Source: Microbacterium sp. 4R-513 (GTDB taxonomy: Bacteria > Actinomycetota > Actinomycetes > Actinomycetales > Microbacteriaceae). From it: DNA of 64,000 nucleotides. Every line of letters begins with the position of its first letter. Within the stretch, counting starts at the first letter, position 1. The translations under genes were made by a program, and so were the position numbers. Under the pieces are notes generated by a model, which saw only the letters and a program-made list of their open reading frames with translations, searched no databases and had not been told where the DNA came from. The stretch is taken from NCBI RefSeq assembly GCF_011046485.1, contig NZ_CP049256.1, positions 2,046,001-2,110,000 on the forward strand, given 5' to 3'. Positions 1 through 7,802 of the stretch are shown in pieces.

Positions 1-455
1 GCAAGTCGCTCGCCGAGCTCGAGCTCGGGGATCAAGTCGTCTCGGAGTCCCGCGAGGTCACGCTCGCCGACATCGAGACCTTCGCGAACTTCACGGGCGA
101 CACGTTCTATGCGCACATGGACGAGGCCGCGGCATCCGCGAACCCGTTCTTCCCCGGTCGTGTGGCGCACGGCTACCTGCTCGTCTCGTGGGCCGCGGGG
201 CTCTTCGTCGACCCCGATCCCGGCCCCGTGCTCGCGAACTACGGACTCGAGAACCTGCGATTCCTCACGCCGGTGTCGCCGGGCGACACGATCCGCGTCG
301 TCCTGACGGCGAAGCAGATCACGCCGCGCGAGACCGACGAGTACGGCGAGGTGCGCTGGGATGCCGTCATCCTGAACCAGCACGACGAGATCGTCGCGAC
401 CTATGACGTCCTGACGCTCGTCGCGAAGGAGCAGCCGGCGGAGGCGCGGGCATGA
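1..455 (+). CDS. paaZ: PaaZ C-terminal MaoC-like hydratase domain (5' truncated by window edge)
   Basis: This is the 3' end of a gene that begins before the window; the reading frame is open from base 3. The visible part is a MaoC/hot-dog fold hydratase domain: a segment reading ETFANFTGDTFYAHMDE is followed by NPFFPGRVAHGYLL, the usual catalytic Asp/His region of R-specific enoyl-CoA hydratases. In PaaZ this domain is fused behind an aldehyde dehydrogenase and opens the oxepin-CoA ring in phenylacetate degradation (known for the family). The ALDH half is outside the window, so a free-standing MaoC protein cannot be excluded. The stop overlaps the paaI start by 4 bp (ATGA), and the paa genes that follow support the PaaZ call. 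Confidence 0.85.
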   Translation, partial: KSLAELELGDQVVSESREVTLADIETFANFTGDTFYAHMDEAAASANPFFPGRVAHGYLLVSWAAGLFVDPDPGPVLANYGLENLRFLTPVSPGDTIRVVLTAKQITPRETDEYGEVRWDAVILNQHDEIVATYDVLTLVAKEQPAEARA

Positions 456-856
456 GCGAGGAGCTGCGCACGATGCTCCAGCGCGACCGGGCGTCGGCGA
501 TGCTCGGGATGCGCGTGGTGGTCGATGAGCCGGGCCATGCGGTGGTGTCGATGCCGGTGCGCGACGACATGACGAACGGCTTCGCCATCACGCACGGCGG
601 CTTGGTCTTCGCCCTCGCCGACACGGCTTTCGCGATGGCGTGCAACGAGGACGAGTCGATCACGGTCGCGGCGGGCGCCGACATCACGTTCCTCAAGGCG
701 ACGGGTGCCGGGCAGGTGCTGACGGCCGAGGCGCGGCGTCGCACGAGATCGGGTCGCAACGGCCTCTACGACGTGACGGTGACCGACGAGACCGGCGACG
801 TGGTCGCCGAGTTCAGGGGGCGCTCGCTGACCACGAATCGGCGCCTCGAGGAGTGA
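452..856 (+). CDS. paaI: Hydroxyphenylacetyl-CoA thioesterase PaaI
   Basis: 134-residue hot-dog fold thioesterase, the usual PaaI length. The central NGFAITHGGLVFALADTAFA segment carries the HGG motif and the Asp expected for hot-dog thioesterases of this subgroup. In the phenylacetate pathway PaaI hydrolyses stalled or dead-end CoA thioesters in the cytosol, releasing CoA (family knowledge). Its ATG overlaps the paaZ stop by 4 bp, so the two are translationally coupled. A 90-bp gap holding a promoter and a palindromic operator separates it from paaA, so paaZ-paaI may form the end of one transcript and paaA-E the start of another. Confidence 0.92.
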   Translation: MSEELRTMLQRDRASAMLGMRVVVDEPGHAVVSMPVRDDMTNGFAITHGGLVFALADTAFAMACNEDESITVAAGADITFLKATGAGQVLTAEARRRTRSGRNGLYDVTVTDETGDVVAEFRGRSLTTNRRLEE

Positions 857-882
857 CGGTTCCCCGCAGATGCGAGCCGCGC

Positions 883-910
883 TACAATTACTGAACGCTC
901 GTTCTGTAAT
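883..910 (+). promoter_or_regulatory. paaA promoter -10 with overlapping TetR-type palindromic operator
   Basis: A -10 hexamer TACAAT (883-888) overlaps an imperfect palindrome at 887-910 with half-sites ATTACTGAACG and CGTTCTGTAAT around a CT centre; the only mismatch is one A/T pair in each arm. The size and symmetry fit a TetR-family operator such as that of PaaR in actinobacteria, which is relieved by phenylacetyl-CoA (inference). No good -35 is visible. It lies about 40 bp upstream of paaA, where a bound repressor would block the promoter. No paaR gene is inside the window. Confidence 0.75.
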
Positions 911-946
911 CCTCCGAAACGCTCGGAAACGGGAGGGGAGTCGACG

Positions 947-2032
947 ATGACCACAGTGCAATCCGTGATGGATGCCGAAGAAGAGGCGCAGGCCGCCTTC
1001 GACGCGCTCATCGAGGCCGAGTCGCGCATCGAACCGCGCGACTGGATGCCCGAGGCGTACCGCAAGACGCTCATCCGGCAGATCTCGCAGCACGCGCACT
1101 CCGAGATCATCGGCATGCAGCCCGAGGGCAACTGGATCACGCGGGCGCCGAGTCTCAAGCGCAAGGCGATCCTCATGGCCAAGGTGCAGGACGAGGCGGG
1201 CCACGGCCTCTACCTCTACTCCGCGGCGCAGACCCTCGGCATCACGCGCGACGAGATGACCGAGCAGCTCATCGACGGCAAGGCGAAGTACTCGTCGATC
1301 TTCAACTACCCGACGCCCACGTGGGCCGACATGGGTGCGATCGGATGGCTCGTCGACGGCGCCGCGATCTGCAACCAGGTGCCGCTCTGCCGCGCCTCGT
1401 ACGGTCCGTACGGGCGGGCGATGGTGCGCATCTGCAAGGAGGAGTCGTTCCACCAGCGGCAGGGCTTCGAGATCCTCCTGACTCTCATGCAGGGCACTGA
1501 CGCGCAGCGCGAGATGGCTCAGGATGCAGTGAACCGCTGGTACTGGCCGTCGCTCATGATGTTCGGCCCGCCCGATGACGAGTCGCCGAACTCCGCGCAG
1601 TCCATGAAGTGGAAGATCAAGCGCTTCTCGAACGACGAGCTGCGGCAGCGGTTCATCGGGATGCTCGTGCCCCAAGCCGAGGTGCTGGGCGTGACGCTCC
1701 CCGACCCGAACCTCCGATGGAACGACGAGACCCAGCGGTGGGACATGAGCGAGATCGACTGGGAGGAGTTCAAGGAGGTGCTCTCCGGTCGCGGCCCGTG
1801 CAACGCCGAGCGCCTGCGCAACCGCCGAACCGCCCACGAAGACGGTGCCTGGGTGCGCGAGGCCGCGGCAGAGTACGCGCGCAAGCAGGCCGGCATCCGC
1901 TCCTTGAGCGAGCGGAGCGAGCCCAACCGCGCTGACCCCCACGCAGTACCCGACGCCCATCCGGTCCCTGACCCCCATCCGGTCCCTGACCCCCACCCGG
2001 TCCCTGAGCTCGTCGAAGGGTCGAACCGATGA
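947..2032 (+). CDS. paaA: 1,2-phenylacetyl-CoA epoxidase subunit PaaA (catalytic, extended C-terminus)
   Basis: Catalytic di-iron subunit of the phenylacetyl-CoA monooxygenase, which epoxidises the aromatic ring with O2 and electrons from PaaE. Ferritin-like iron ligands are visible as DEAGHG (about residue 85) and EESFHQ (about residue 165), matching paired ExxH motifs. The start has a strong RBS (GGGAGGGGAG, 931-940). At 361 residues it is longer than a typical PaaA of roughly 310-330. The excess is the last 40 or so residues, which are low-complexity tandem PVPDPH hexapeptides ending in [11 protein letters not shown], encoded by a dispersed repeat (1999-2027) and its tandem preamble. The tail is probably dispensable. 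The stop overlaps paaB by 4 bp. Confidence 0.96.
   Translation: MTTVQSVMDAEEEAQAAFDALIEAESRIEPRDWMPEAYRKTLIRQISQHAHSEIIGMQPEGNWITRAPSLKRKAILMAKVQDEAGHGLYLYSAAQTLGITRDEMTEQLIDGKAKYSSIFNYPTPTWADMGAIGWLVDGAAICNQVPLCRASYGPYGRAMVRICKEESFHQRQGFEILLTLMQGTDAQREMAQDAVNRWYWPSLMMFGPPDDESPNSAQSMKWKIKRFSNDELRQRFIGMLVPQAEVLGVTLPDPNLRWNDETQRWDMSEIDWEEFKEVLSGRGPCNAERLRNRRTAHEDGAWVREAAAEYARKQAGIRSLSERSEPNRADPHAVPDAHPVPDPHPVPDPHPVPELVEGSNR
1958..2027 (+). repeat. Tandem 18-bp units plus dispersed 29-bp repeat copy 1, inside the paaA 3' end
   Basis: The dispersed repeat occupies 1999-2027, starting GGTCCCTGAGCTCG and ending GGGTCGAACC. It is preceded by 18-bp units of the type CCGGTCCCTGACCCCCAT, two full and one partial, that copy the first bases of the element and translate as repeated PVPDPH. 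The element ends just before the paaA stop and the paaB start. Four other copies lie at 3265, 22589, 26053 and 51204. Confidence 0.9.
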
Positions 2033-2334
2033 CCGCCCCCGGCGCATCCGCCCGCGAGACGTGGCCCTTGTTCGAGGTCTTCGTCCGTGCGAACCGCGGG
2101 CTCAGCCACGTCCACGCCGGCTCGCTGCACGCTCCCGACGCCGAGATGGCGCTGCGCAACGCGCGTGACGTGTACACGCGTCGCGGCGAAGGCACGTCGG
2201 TGTGGGTCGTCCCGGCCGAGGCCATCACGACGAGCGACCCCGACGCGAAGGGCGCCTTCTTCGAGTCGCCCGCGGGCAAGAACTATCGGCACGCGAAGTA
2301 CTACACGGCTTCCGAGGGGGTGCCGCACCTGTGA
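2029..2334 (+). CDS. paaB: 1,2-phenylacetyl-CoA epoxidase subunit PaaB
   Basis: 101-residue small subunit with the family core [22 protein letters not shown] near the N-terminus and a C-terminal [14 protein letters not shown] end. PaaB bridges PaaAC heterodimers in the multicomponent oxygenase (family knowledge). The length is close to the usual 95 or so residues. Its ATG overlaps the paaA TGA by 4 bp, and its TGA lies inside the GTGA that starts paaC, so the paaA-B-C order is translationally coupled. Confidence 0.95.
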   Translation: MTAPGASARETWPLFEVFVRANRGLSHVHAGSLHAPDAEMALRNARDVYTRRGEGTSVWVVPAEAITTSDPDAKGAFFESPAGKNYRHAKYYTASEGVPHL

Positions 2335-3191
2335 CATCCCGGACACCTCAGAAAACGGTCCCCCCGGGATCGGCGGGTGAAGTCCACGTGACCGTCGACG
2401 ACATCGCCCTCTCCGCCGAGCTCGCGGGAGGCGACGCGCGCCCCGGCTCGGCCGAGATCGCCGAGTACGCCCTGTGGCTCGGTGACGACGCGCTCATCCT
2501 CGCTCAGCAGCTGAGCGCCTGGATCTCGCGCGCGCCCGAGCTCGAGGAGGACGTCGCCCTCGGCAACATCGCGCTCGACCTCCTCGGCCATGCCCGCTCG
2601 CTGCTCCGCTACGCCGCGGCGTGGGACGGCCGCACCGAGGACGATCTCGCCTACTGGCGCGACGAGCCGGAGTTCCGCAGCGCCTGGCTGTTCGAGCAGC
2701 CCAACGGCGACTTCGCGCAGACGATCGCACGGCAGCTCGCGGCATCCGTCTACTGGTTCGAGCTATATTCGCGACTGCAGGGGTCGTCCGACGCGACGCT
2801 CGCGGCGATCGCTGCGAAGGCCGTGAAGGAGGTCGAGTACCACCGCGACCACGCCGTGCAGTGGACGCTGCGGCTCGCCGGGGGAACGGACGAGTCCAGG
2901 CGACGGATGCTGCGCGCCGTCGTCGACGTGTGGCCCTATGTCGGCGAGCTCCTCCGCGACGAGCCGCTGACCGACGCGCTGGCGGCCTCTGGCGTCGCTG
3001 TGCGTCCGTCCGACCTGCGCGAGGGCTTCGACGCCGTGATCGCCGCGGTATTCGCCGAGGCGGACATCGAGACCCCCGCCGGATTCGTCTCGGCCGGCGG
3101 CGGCCGGCGGGGCAGCCACGCGGCACCGCTCGGCTACGTCCTCGCCGAGATGCAGGTGCTCGCCCGCAAGCACCCGGGGGCGACATGGTGA
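2331..3191 (+). CDS. paaC: 1,2-phenylacetyl-CoA epoxidase subunit PaaC
   Basis: Non-catalytic ferritin-like partner of PaaA that stabilises the oxygenase core. The core reads EYALWLGDDALILAQQLSAWISRAPELEED, followed by a helix with GNIALDLLGHARSLL, characteristic of PaaC. I chose the GTG at 2331, which overlaps the paaB TGA and has GAGGGGG about 10 bases upstream, giving 286 residues. An alternative GTG at 2388 gives about 267 residues, closer to the usual length, so the first 19 residues are uncertain. The gene ends by overlapping the paaD start. Confidence 0.94.
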   Translation: MTSRTPQKTVPPGSAGEVHVTVDDIALSAELAGGDARPGSAEIAEYALWLGDDALILAQQLSAWISRAPELEEDVALGNIALDLLGHARSLLRYAAAWDGRTEDDLAYWRDEPEFRSAWLFEQPNGDFAQTIARQLAASVYWFELYSRLQGSSDATLAAIAAKAVKEVEYHRDHAVQWTLRLAGGTDESRRRMLRAVVDVWPYVGELLRDEPLTDALAASGVAVRPSDLREGFDAVIAAVFAEADIETPAGFVSAGGGRRGSHAAPLGYVLAEMQVLARKHPGATW

Positions 3192-3766
3192 CCGTTTCGA
3201 CCGCCACCCCGGTCCCCGAGCTTTCCCGGGTCCGCGAGCACCCCCCGGTCCCCGAGCAATCCCCGGTCCCCGAGCTTGTCGAGGGGTCGTCCCTCGGCCT
3301 CGCCCGCCGGGTCGCGGCATCCGTCACCGATCCCGAGGTCCCGGTCCTGACGATCGAGGATCTGGGCATCCTGCGGTCGGTTGACGTCGACGGCGACCGC
3401 GTCGTCGTGACGATCACCCCCACGTACTCGGGCTGCCCGGCCGTGGACACGATCCGCGACGACCTCGTGCTCGCGCTGTCGGCGGCGGGCTTCGCGCAGG
3501 TCGACGTGCGGCTCACCCTCGCCCCCGCCTGGACGACGGACTGGATGAGCGACGCGGGCAAGCGCAAGCTCGAGGAGTTCGGCATCGCTCCGCCGACGGG
3601 GCGTGCGGCCGTCGGGGGCCCGATCCCGGTCCGGCTCAGCGTCCGGTGCCCGCGGTGCGGCTCGCTCGACACACGGGAGCTCGCGCGCTTCGGATCGACC
3701 TCGTGCAAGGCGCTCTACGAGTGCCGCGCGTGCCTCGAGCCGTTCGACCACTTCAAGGCGCACTGA
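3185..3766 (+). CDS. paaD: PaaD, Fe-S/DUF59-type assembly factor of the phenylacetyl-CoA epoxidase
   Basis: 193 residues. After an odd N-terminal extension there is a DUF59/MIP18 domain (about 37-110, with TITPTYSGCPAVD carrying the conserved Cys). A zinc-ribbon-like C-terminus follows, with CPRCGS and, 20 residues on, a CRAC motif. PaaD is needed for maturation of the oxygenase metal or Fe-S centres (family knowledge). The first 35 residues repeat VPE motifs and end with [10 protein letters not shown]; they are encoded by partial copies and one full copy of the dispersed repeat (3265-3289). The start overlaps paaC: ATG 3185, or GTG 3188 giving a 4-bp overlap. The TGA shares its A with the paaE ATG. 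Confidence 0.93.
   Translation: MVTVSTATPVPELSRVREHPPVPEQSPVPELVEGSSLGLARRVAASVTDPEVPVLTIEDLGILRSVDVDGDRVVVTITPTYSGCPAVDTIRDDLVLALSAAGFAQVDVRLTLAPAWTTDWMSDAGKRKLEEFGIAPPTGRAAVGGPIPVRLSVRCPRCGSLDTRELARFGSTSCKALYECRACLEPFDHFKAH
3265..3289 (+). repeat. Dispersed repeat copy 2, inside the paaD 5' end
   Basis: A 25-bp core match (GGTCCCCGAGCTTG at its start, GAGGGGTCG at its end) read in frame as VPELVEGS. Two partial GGTCCCCGAGC copies precede it between about 3210 and 3260, giving the local PVPE repeats of the PaaD N-terminus. Confidence 0.88.
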
Positions 3767-4953
3767 TGGCGGAGTCGCCGCTCGAGAGGGCGCGGATCGC
3801 CGAGAGCTTCCTCGCGAGCGCCGTCGGCGGCCCGCGCGGCAGCCGGCATCGTGCGCGTTTCCACACCCTGCGGGTCGCCGCGGTGCGGCCGCTGACGGAT
3901 GCCTCGATCGAGGTGACGTTCGCGATTCCCGAAGAGCTCCGCGGCGATTACGACTACCTCGCCGGACAGCACGTGGCCCTTCGCACGATGCTGGACGGGC
4001 ACGAGGTGCGCCGCTCGTACTCCCTCTGCCGCGCGATGGACTCCGGTGGGGGCGGCGATGGCCCGCAGACCATCAGCGTCGCGATCAAGCGGGATCTCGG
4101 CGGTCGCTTCTCGACGTGGGCGCAGACCGAGCTGAAGGTCGGCGACACCCTCGACGTGATGAGCCCGCAGGGGAGCTTCACCTCGGCGCTCGCCGACCTC
4201 GACGGCCGCCATGTCGCCGGCATTGCGGCCGGCTCGGGAATCACGCCTCTCATGGCGCTCGCCTCCACCGTGCTGGCGCGGTCCGACACCTCGCGCTTCA
4301 CCCTCGTGTACACGAACCGCTCGACGACCGATGTCATGTTCGTCGAGGAGCTGTCCGAGCTCAAGGACCGCTACCCGACGCGCCTCGCGCTGCACCATGT
4401 GCTGTCGCGCGAGCAGCGCACGGCTCCGCTCCTCTCCGGCCGCATCGACGAGGATCGCCTGCGCCGCATCCTCGACGAGCTCGTCTTCCCCGAGACGGTC
4501 GACGAGTGGTTCCTCTGCGGACCCTTCGACCTCGTGCAGCTCTGCCGCGACACCCTCGCAGACATCGGCGTCGACGCCGCGCACATCCGCTACGAGCTCT
4601 TCACGACGGGTGAGCCGGGTGCCGAGGCGCCCTCCAGCGGGCGACCGGTCGTGGTGCGCGAGGACACGCCGGTCTACCGCCTGGAGTTCTCGCTCGACGG
4701 CCAGTCGTCGACCGTCGACAGCCCCCTCGACGCGCACGAGTCGATCCTCAACGCCGCGCTCCGCGTGCGGCCCGACGTGCCGTTCGCGTGCGCCGGCGGC
4801 GTGTGCGGGACGTGCCGCGCGCGGCTCGTGGAGGGCTCGGTGGCCATGACCGAGAACTACGCCCTCGAACCCGACGAACTGGAGCGCGGCTACGTGCTCA
4901 CCTGCCAGTCGCACCCCAAGACCGACCGCGTCGTCGTCGACTACGACGTGTGA
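3766..4953 (+). CDS. paaE: PaaE, ferredoxin-NADP reductase-type electron transfer subunit
   Basis: 395 residues; supplies electrons from NADPH to PaaA. An FAD-binding domain shows RRSYSLCR (about residue 83). An NAD(P)-binding domain follows with AAGSGITPLMAL (about 155) and LCGPFDLV near 250. The C-terminus is a plant-type 2Fe-2S ferredoxin domain with the cluster ligands in FACAGGVCGTCRARL and a final Cys in LTCQSHP. Length and domain order match PaaE of other bacteria. The ATG overlaps the paaD TGA by one base. A long hairpin directly after the stop may reduce transcription into the next gene. Confidence 0.95.
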   Translation: MAESPLERARIAESFLASAVGGPRGSRHRARFHTLRVAAVRPLTDASIEVTFAIPEELRGDYDYLAGQHVALRTMLDGHEVRRSYSLCRAMDSGGGGDGPQTISVAIKRDLGGRFSTWAQTELKVGDTLDVMSPQGSFTSALADLDGRHVAGIAAGSGITPLMALASTVLARSDTSRFTLVYTNRSTTDVMFVEELSELKDRYPTRLALHHVLSREQRTAPLLSGRIDEDRLRRILDELVFPETVDEWFLCGPFDLVQLCRDTLADIGVDAAHIRYELFTTGEPGAEAPSSGRPVVVREDTPVYRLEFSLDGQSSTVDSPLDAHESILNAALRVRPDVPFACAGGVCGTCRARLVEGSVAMTENYALEPDELERGYVLTCQSHPKTDRVVVDYDV

Positions 4954-5022
4954 GGGGAGGGGATTCGGCGTGCGGAGGACGGATCCGGCCCACGCGTCCT
5001 CCTTCCGCCGAATCGCCTCCCC
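4954..5022. repeat. Nested long hairpin between paaE and paaG
   Basis: Outer arms 4957-4970 and 5006-5019 (GAGGGGATTCGGCG against CGCCGAATCGCCTC, one mismatch) enclose inner arms 4974-4981 and 4995-5002 (GGAGGACG against CGTCCTCC, perfect). The long stem could act as a terminator or attenuator, or be a REP-like element; there is no U-tract. Confidence 0.75.
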
Positions 5023-5046
5023 CGACCGACCCGCCGAGGAGCCCTC

Positions 5047-5817
5047 ATGATCGAGCTGACCATCGAGAACGACGTCGCCCACGTGGTCTTGAACAATCCC
5101 GCGAAGCTCAACGCCCTCGACGAAGAGGCGATCCGGGAACTGGATGCCGCGTACGCCGAAGCCGAGGCATCCCGAGTCCGCGCGCTCGTGCTCCGGGGCG
5201 AGGGCCGCGCCTTCTGCGCGGGCCGCGACATCTCGGGCGTCGACCCGCGCCACGACGACGTCATGGGCTATCTCGGGGGTCTCGTGACGCCCCTGCTGCA
5301 GCGGATGTCGCGGTTCCCGGCGCCGACGTTCGGGGCCGCGCACGGCGCCTGCCTCGGCGTGGGCCTCGGATTGCTCATCGCGACGGACGTCGTGTACGTC
5401 GCCGACACCGCCAAGATCGGGTCGCCCTTCGCAGCGCTCGGAGCGACGCTCGACTCGGGCGGGCACGCCTTGTTCTTCGAGCGGCTCGGCGCGCACAAGA
5501 CCCTCGACCTCATCTACACGGGCCGGCTCATGACGGGCTCGGAGGCCGTGCAGTCCGGGCTCTTCTCGCAGGTCTTCCCGGCCGACGAGGTCGTCTCCGC
5601 CACTGTCGCGGCCGCCGAGCGTGCGGCGTCGGGCGCGACGGGCGCGTTCCTCGCGAGCAAAGCCCTCGTGCGGCGTCTTCGCGACGAGCGGCTGGGCCTC
5701 TGGGAGTCCGTCGACGTCGAGAACGCGGCGCAGGCCGCGCTCTGCGACAGCGACGACTACCGCGAGGGCTTCGCCGCGTTCCAGGAGAAGCGCACGCCCC
5801 AGTTCAGGGGACGCTAG
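5047..5817 (+). CDS. paaG: Enoyl-CoA hydratase/isomerase family protein, PaaG-like
   Basis: 256-residue crotonase fold. Oxyanion-hole segments are GRAFCAGRDISG (about 56-67) and AAHGACLGVGLGLL (about 97-110). The segment ATLDSGGHALFFERLG at about 138-153 resembles the (P)DSGG..FLPRLVG signature of PaaG, the isomerase that turns 1,2-epoxyphenylacetyl-CoA into oxepin-CoA. Its position right after paaE supports that role, but another phenylacetate-pathway crotonase (PaaF-like) is possible. No strong RBS change was seen; GAGGAG precedes the ATG. It ends 14 bp inside the convergent hydrolase gene. Confidence 0.8.
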   Translation: MIELTIENDVAHVVLNNPAKLNALDEEAIRELDAAYAEAEASRVRALVLRGEGRAFCAGRDISGVDPRHDDVMGYLGGLVTPLLQRMSRFPAPTFGAAHGACLGVGLGLLIATDVVYVADTAKIGSPFAALGATLDSGGHALFFERLGAHKTLDLIYTGRLMTGSEAVQSGLFSQVFPADEVVSATVAAAERAASGATGAFLASKALVRRLRDERLGLWESVDVENAAQAALCDSDDYREGFAAFQEKRTPQFRGR

Positions 5818-6628
5818 GCGTCTCCGGCGTCGCACCGCGCTCGACGTCCGCATCGGGCGGGATCGGGATGCCGGTGTCCGGCGTCGCGGGCGGTGCCGGG
5901 GCATCCGTCGCCGCCGCGGCGACCGTCTCGTCGACGATCTGCTCCTGCACGACGGCCGGACGACCCGCGACGTCGAGCACGATGTCGATCACGTCGGGGC
6001 TGTCGAGGAGGCGGAAGTGCCCGCCGTCTTCGACGGTGATGTTCGTCGCGCCCTCGAGGGCGACGATCCGCGGGATGTGCGGGTCGAAGACGCCGGTGAT
6101 CGTCGTGATGCGCGCGTTGACCTCGAGGTTGCGGCCCATGCGGACGGTCGTCGGGTCGTCGGGCGAGAAGGCGCGGAGCGTCCGCATCATCATGAAGCGG
6201 GCGTAGTCCGAACCCGCGAAAGGCGTGCAGATCGCGACCATGCTCGTGATGCGCTCGTTCGGATCGAGCTCGCTCATGACGAACTTGCCGATGAGTCCGC
6301 CCTTGCTGTGCGCCACGATCACGACGTCGTGCAGGTCATGCTCGTCGAGGTATTTGGCGACGACACGGGCGGTGTCTTCGACCGGCCGGCTGTTGCGGCC
6401 GAGCGCCGGGATGACGTGCACGGGGTGACCGGCCTTGTGAAGGGCATCGATCACCGGGCCGAGGAATCCCCACGGCTCCCACACCCCCGGGACGATCAGC
6501 ACCGGGCGCTCCGTGCCGTCCTGCAGCGCATCGCGCTTGCCCGGGCGAAGGGTTCCGCGCACCTGCCAGTAGGCGGCGTAGGCGTAGTCCTGCCCCCACC
6601 ACGAGAGGATCCGGCCCAGGGTAGCCAC
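5804..6628 (-). CDS. Alpha/beta hydrolase (PGAP1/triacylglycerol lipase-like)
   Basis: 274 residues. The nucleophile elbow is AHSKGG (about residue 120), preceded by the oxyanion strand VLIVPGVWEPWGF. The acid Asp may lie in GVFDPHIP (about 195) and the His in VEDGGHFRLL (about 215). No signal peptide is obvious. The last 35 residues are Pro/Ala/Thr-rich and probably disordered. The start is a GTG at 6628. It is divergent from the SDR gene at 6649 with only 20 bp between, so the promoters must overlap. Substrate unknown; esterase is the safest call. Confidence 0.75.
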   Translation of the reverse strand: MATLGRILSWWGQDYAYAAYWQVRGTLRPGKRDALQDGTERPVLIVPGVWEPWGFLGPVIDALHKAGHPVHVIPALGRNSRPVEDTARVVAKYLDEHDLHDVVIVAHSKGGLIGKFVMSELDPNERITSMVAICTPFAGSDYARFMMMRTLRAFSPDDPTTVRMGRNLEVNARITTITGVFDPHIPRIVALEGATNITVEDGGHFRLLDSPDVIDIVLDVAGRPAVVQEQIVDETVAAAATDAPAPPATPDTGIPIPPDADVERGATPETPSVP

Positions 6629-6648
6629 GAGACGGAAGAATACTTGGC

Positions 6649-7645
6649 ATGACTGACCAACGGGTGCTCTTCATCGGCGGGACCGGAACCATCAGCGCGT
6701 CGTGCGTCGCCGACGCCGTCGCTGCCGGCCACGACGTCACCGTCCTCAACCGCGGTTCCGGCCGCAGGGACCTGCCGGACGGGGTGCGCGAGCTCGTCGC
6801 CGATGTGCGCGACGCCGACTCGCTGCGGGAGGCGATCGGGGATGCCGAGTTCGACGTGGTGGCCGAGTTCCTCGCGTTCACGACCGACCACGTCTCGCTC
6901 GACCTGGATCTCTTCGAGGGGCGCACGGGGCAGTACATCTTCATCAGCTCGGCGTCGGCGTATGAGAAGCCCCCCGCGGTCGGTGCCGATCACCGAGTCG
7001 ACGCCGCTGCGCAACCCCTTCTGGAAGTACTCCCGCGACAAGATCGCGTGCGAGGACCTGCTCGTGCAGGCGTACCGCGAGCGGGAGTTCCCGGTGACGA
7101 TCGTGCGGCCGTCGCACACCTACGACAAGGGCCTCTTCCCGAACATGGGCGGCTGGACCGACATCGCGCGCATGCGCGAGGGCAAGCCGGTCGTGATCCA
7201 CGGCGACGGCACGTCGCTCTGGACCCTGACCCACTCCCGCGACTTCGCCGTCGGGTTCACGGGCCTCCTCGGCAACCCGCTCGCGATCGGCGAGGCATAC
7301 ACGATCACGGGGGACCACGCCCCCACCTGGAACCAGATCTACCAGTGGCTCGCCGACGCCGCGGGGGTCGATCACCCCGACTTCGTGCACGTCGCATCCG
7401 ACACGGTCGCCGTGTTCGCGCCCGACCACGGGCCGGGCCTCGTCGGCGACAAGGCCCACACGGCCCTCTTCGACAACTCGAAGATCAAGCGCCTCGTGCC
7501 GGCCTTCGGCACGACGATCCGGTTCGACGAGGGGGCGCGAGAGATCCTCGCGCACTACGACGCGCAGCCCGACCTCCAGCGGGTGGATGCCGATCTCGAC
7601 GCGGCGTTCGACCGCATGGTGGATCACGCCCGCTCGGCCGGCTGA
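6649..7645 (+). CDS. NAD-dependent epimerase/dehydratase (atypical SDR), apparent +1 frameshift
   Basis: The N-terminus carries the Rossmann motif FIGGTGTIS (residues 6-14) and a following GRRDLPDG loop. The protein continues in another frame after a run of six C at 6970-6975; removing one C joins ISSASAYEKPP to RSVPITESTPLRNPFWKYSRDK and gives an uninterrupted 331-residue protein. The FWKYSRDKIACED segment holds the Tyr-x3-Lys dyad of SDR enzymes. The family resembles nucleoside-diphosphate-sugar epimerase or CSP41-like SDRs, often found near sugar-catabolism genes. The indel sits in a homopolymer, so a base-calling error is more likely than a pseudogene. Confidence 0.8.
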
Positions 7646-7654
7646 CCCGGCAGG

Positions 7655-7691
7655 CTCCTCCGCTGCCTCGGCGGCGGCACGGGCGGAGGAG
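7655..7691. terminator. Hairpin downstream of the SDR gene, probable bidirectional terminator
   Basis: Perfect 9-bp arms CTCCTCCGC (7655-7663) and GCGGAGGAG (7683-7691), extended inside by TGCC/GGCA. It lies between convergent genes (SDR on +, kinase on -). The rest of this 157-bp gap is GC-rich with a further short CCGCG/CCGCGG symmetry. Confidence 0.5.
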
Positions 7692-7802
7692 ATTCGTCGA
7701 GGGGAGGGCGGATACCGCGCTTCGGTCCTCCGCTCGTGGGTTCACCTCCGCTCGTCACGCCGCGGGCGGGTCCGCGGCCGGAGGGACCGGGGGCGACCGG
7801 GG

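Noticed and set aside
401..2047. A 548-codon open frame on the minus strand across paaI and paaA
   Set aside because: It runs antisense to clearly conserved PaaA and PaaI; its product is Arg/His/Val-rich with no motif. Such frames are common by chance in high-GC DNA.
6649..7645. Calling the SDR a true pseudogene
   Set aside because: A single homopolymer indel restores the full protein and the same error type recurs in three other genes, so error is more likely than decay.
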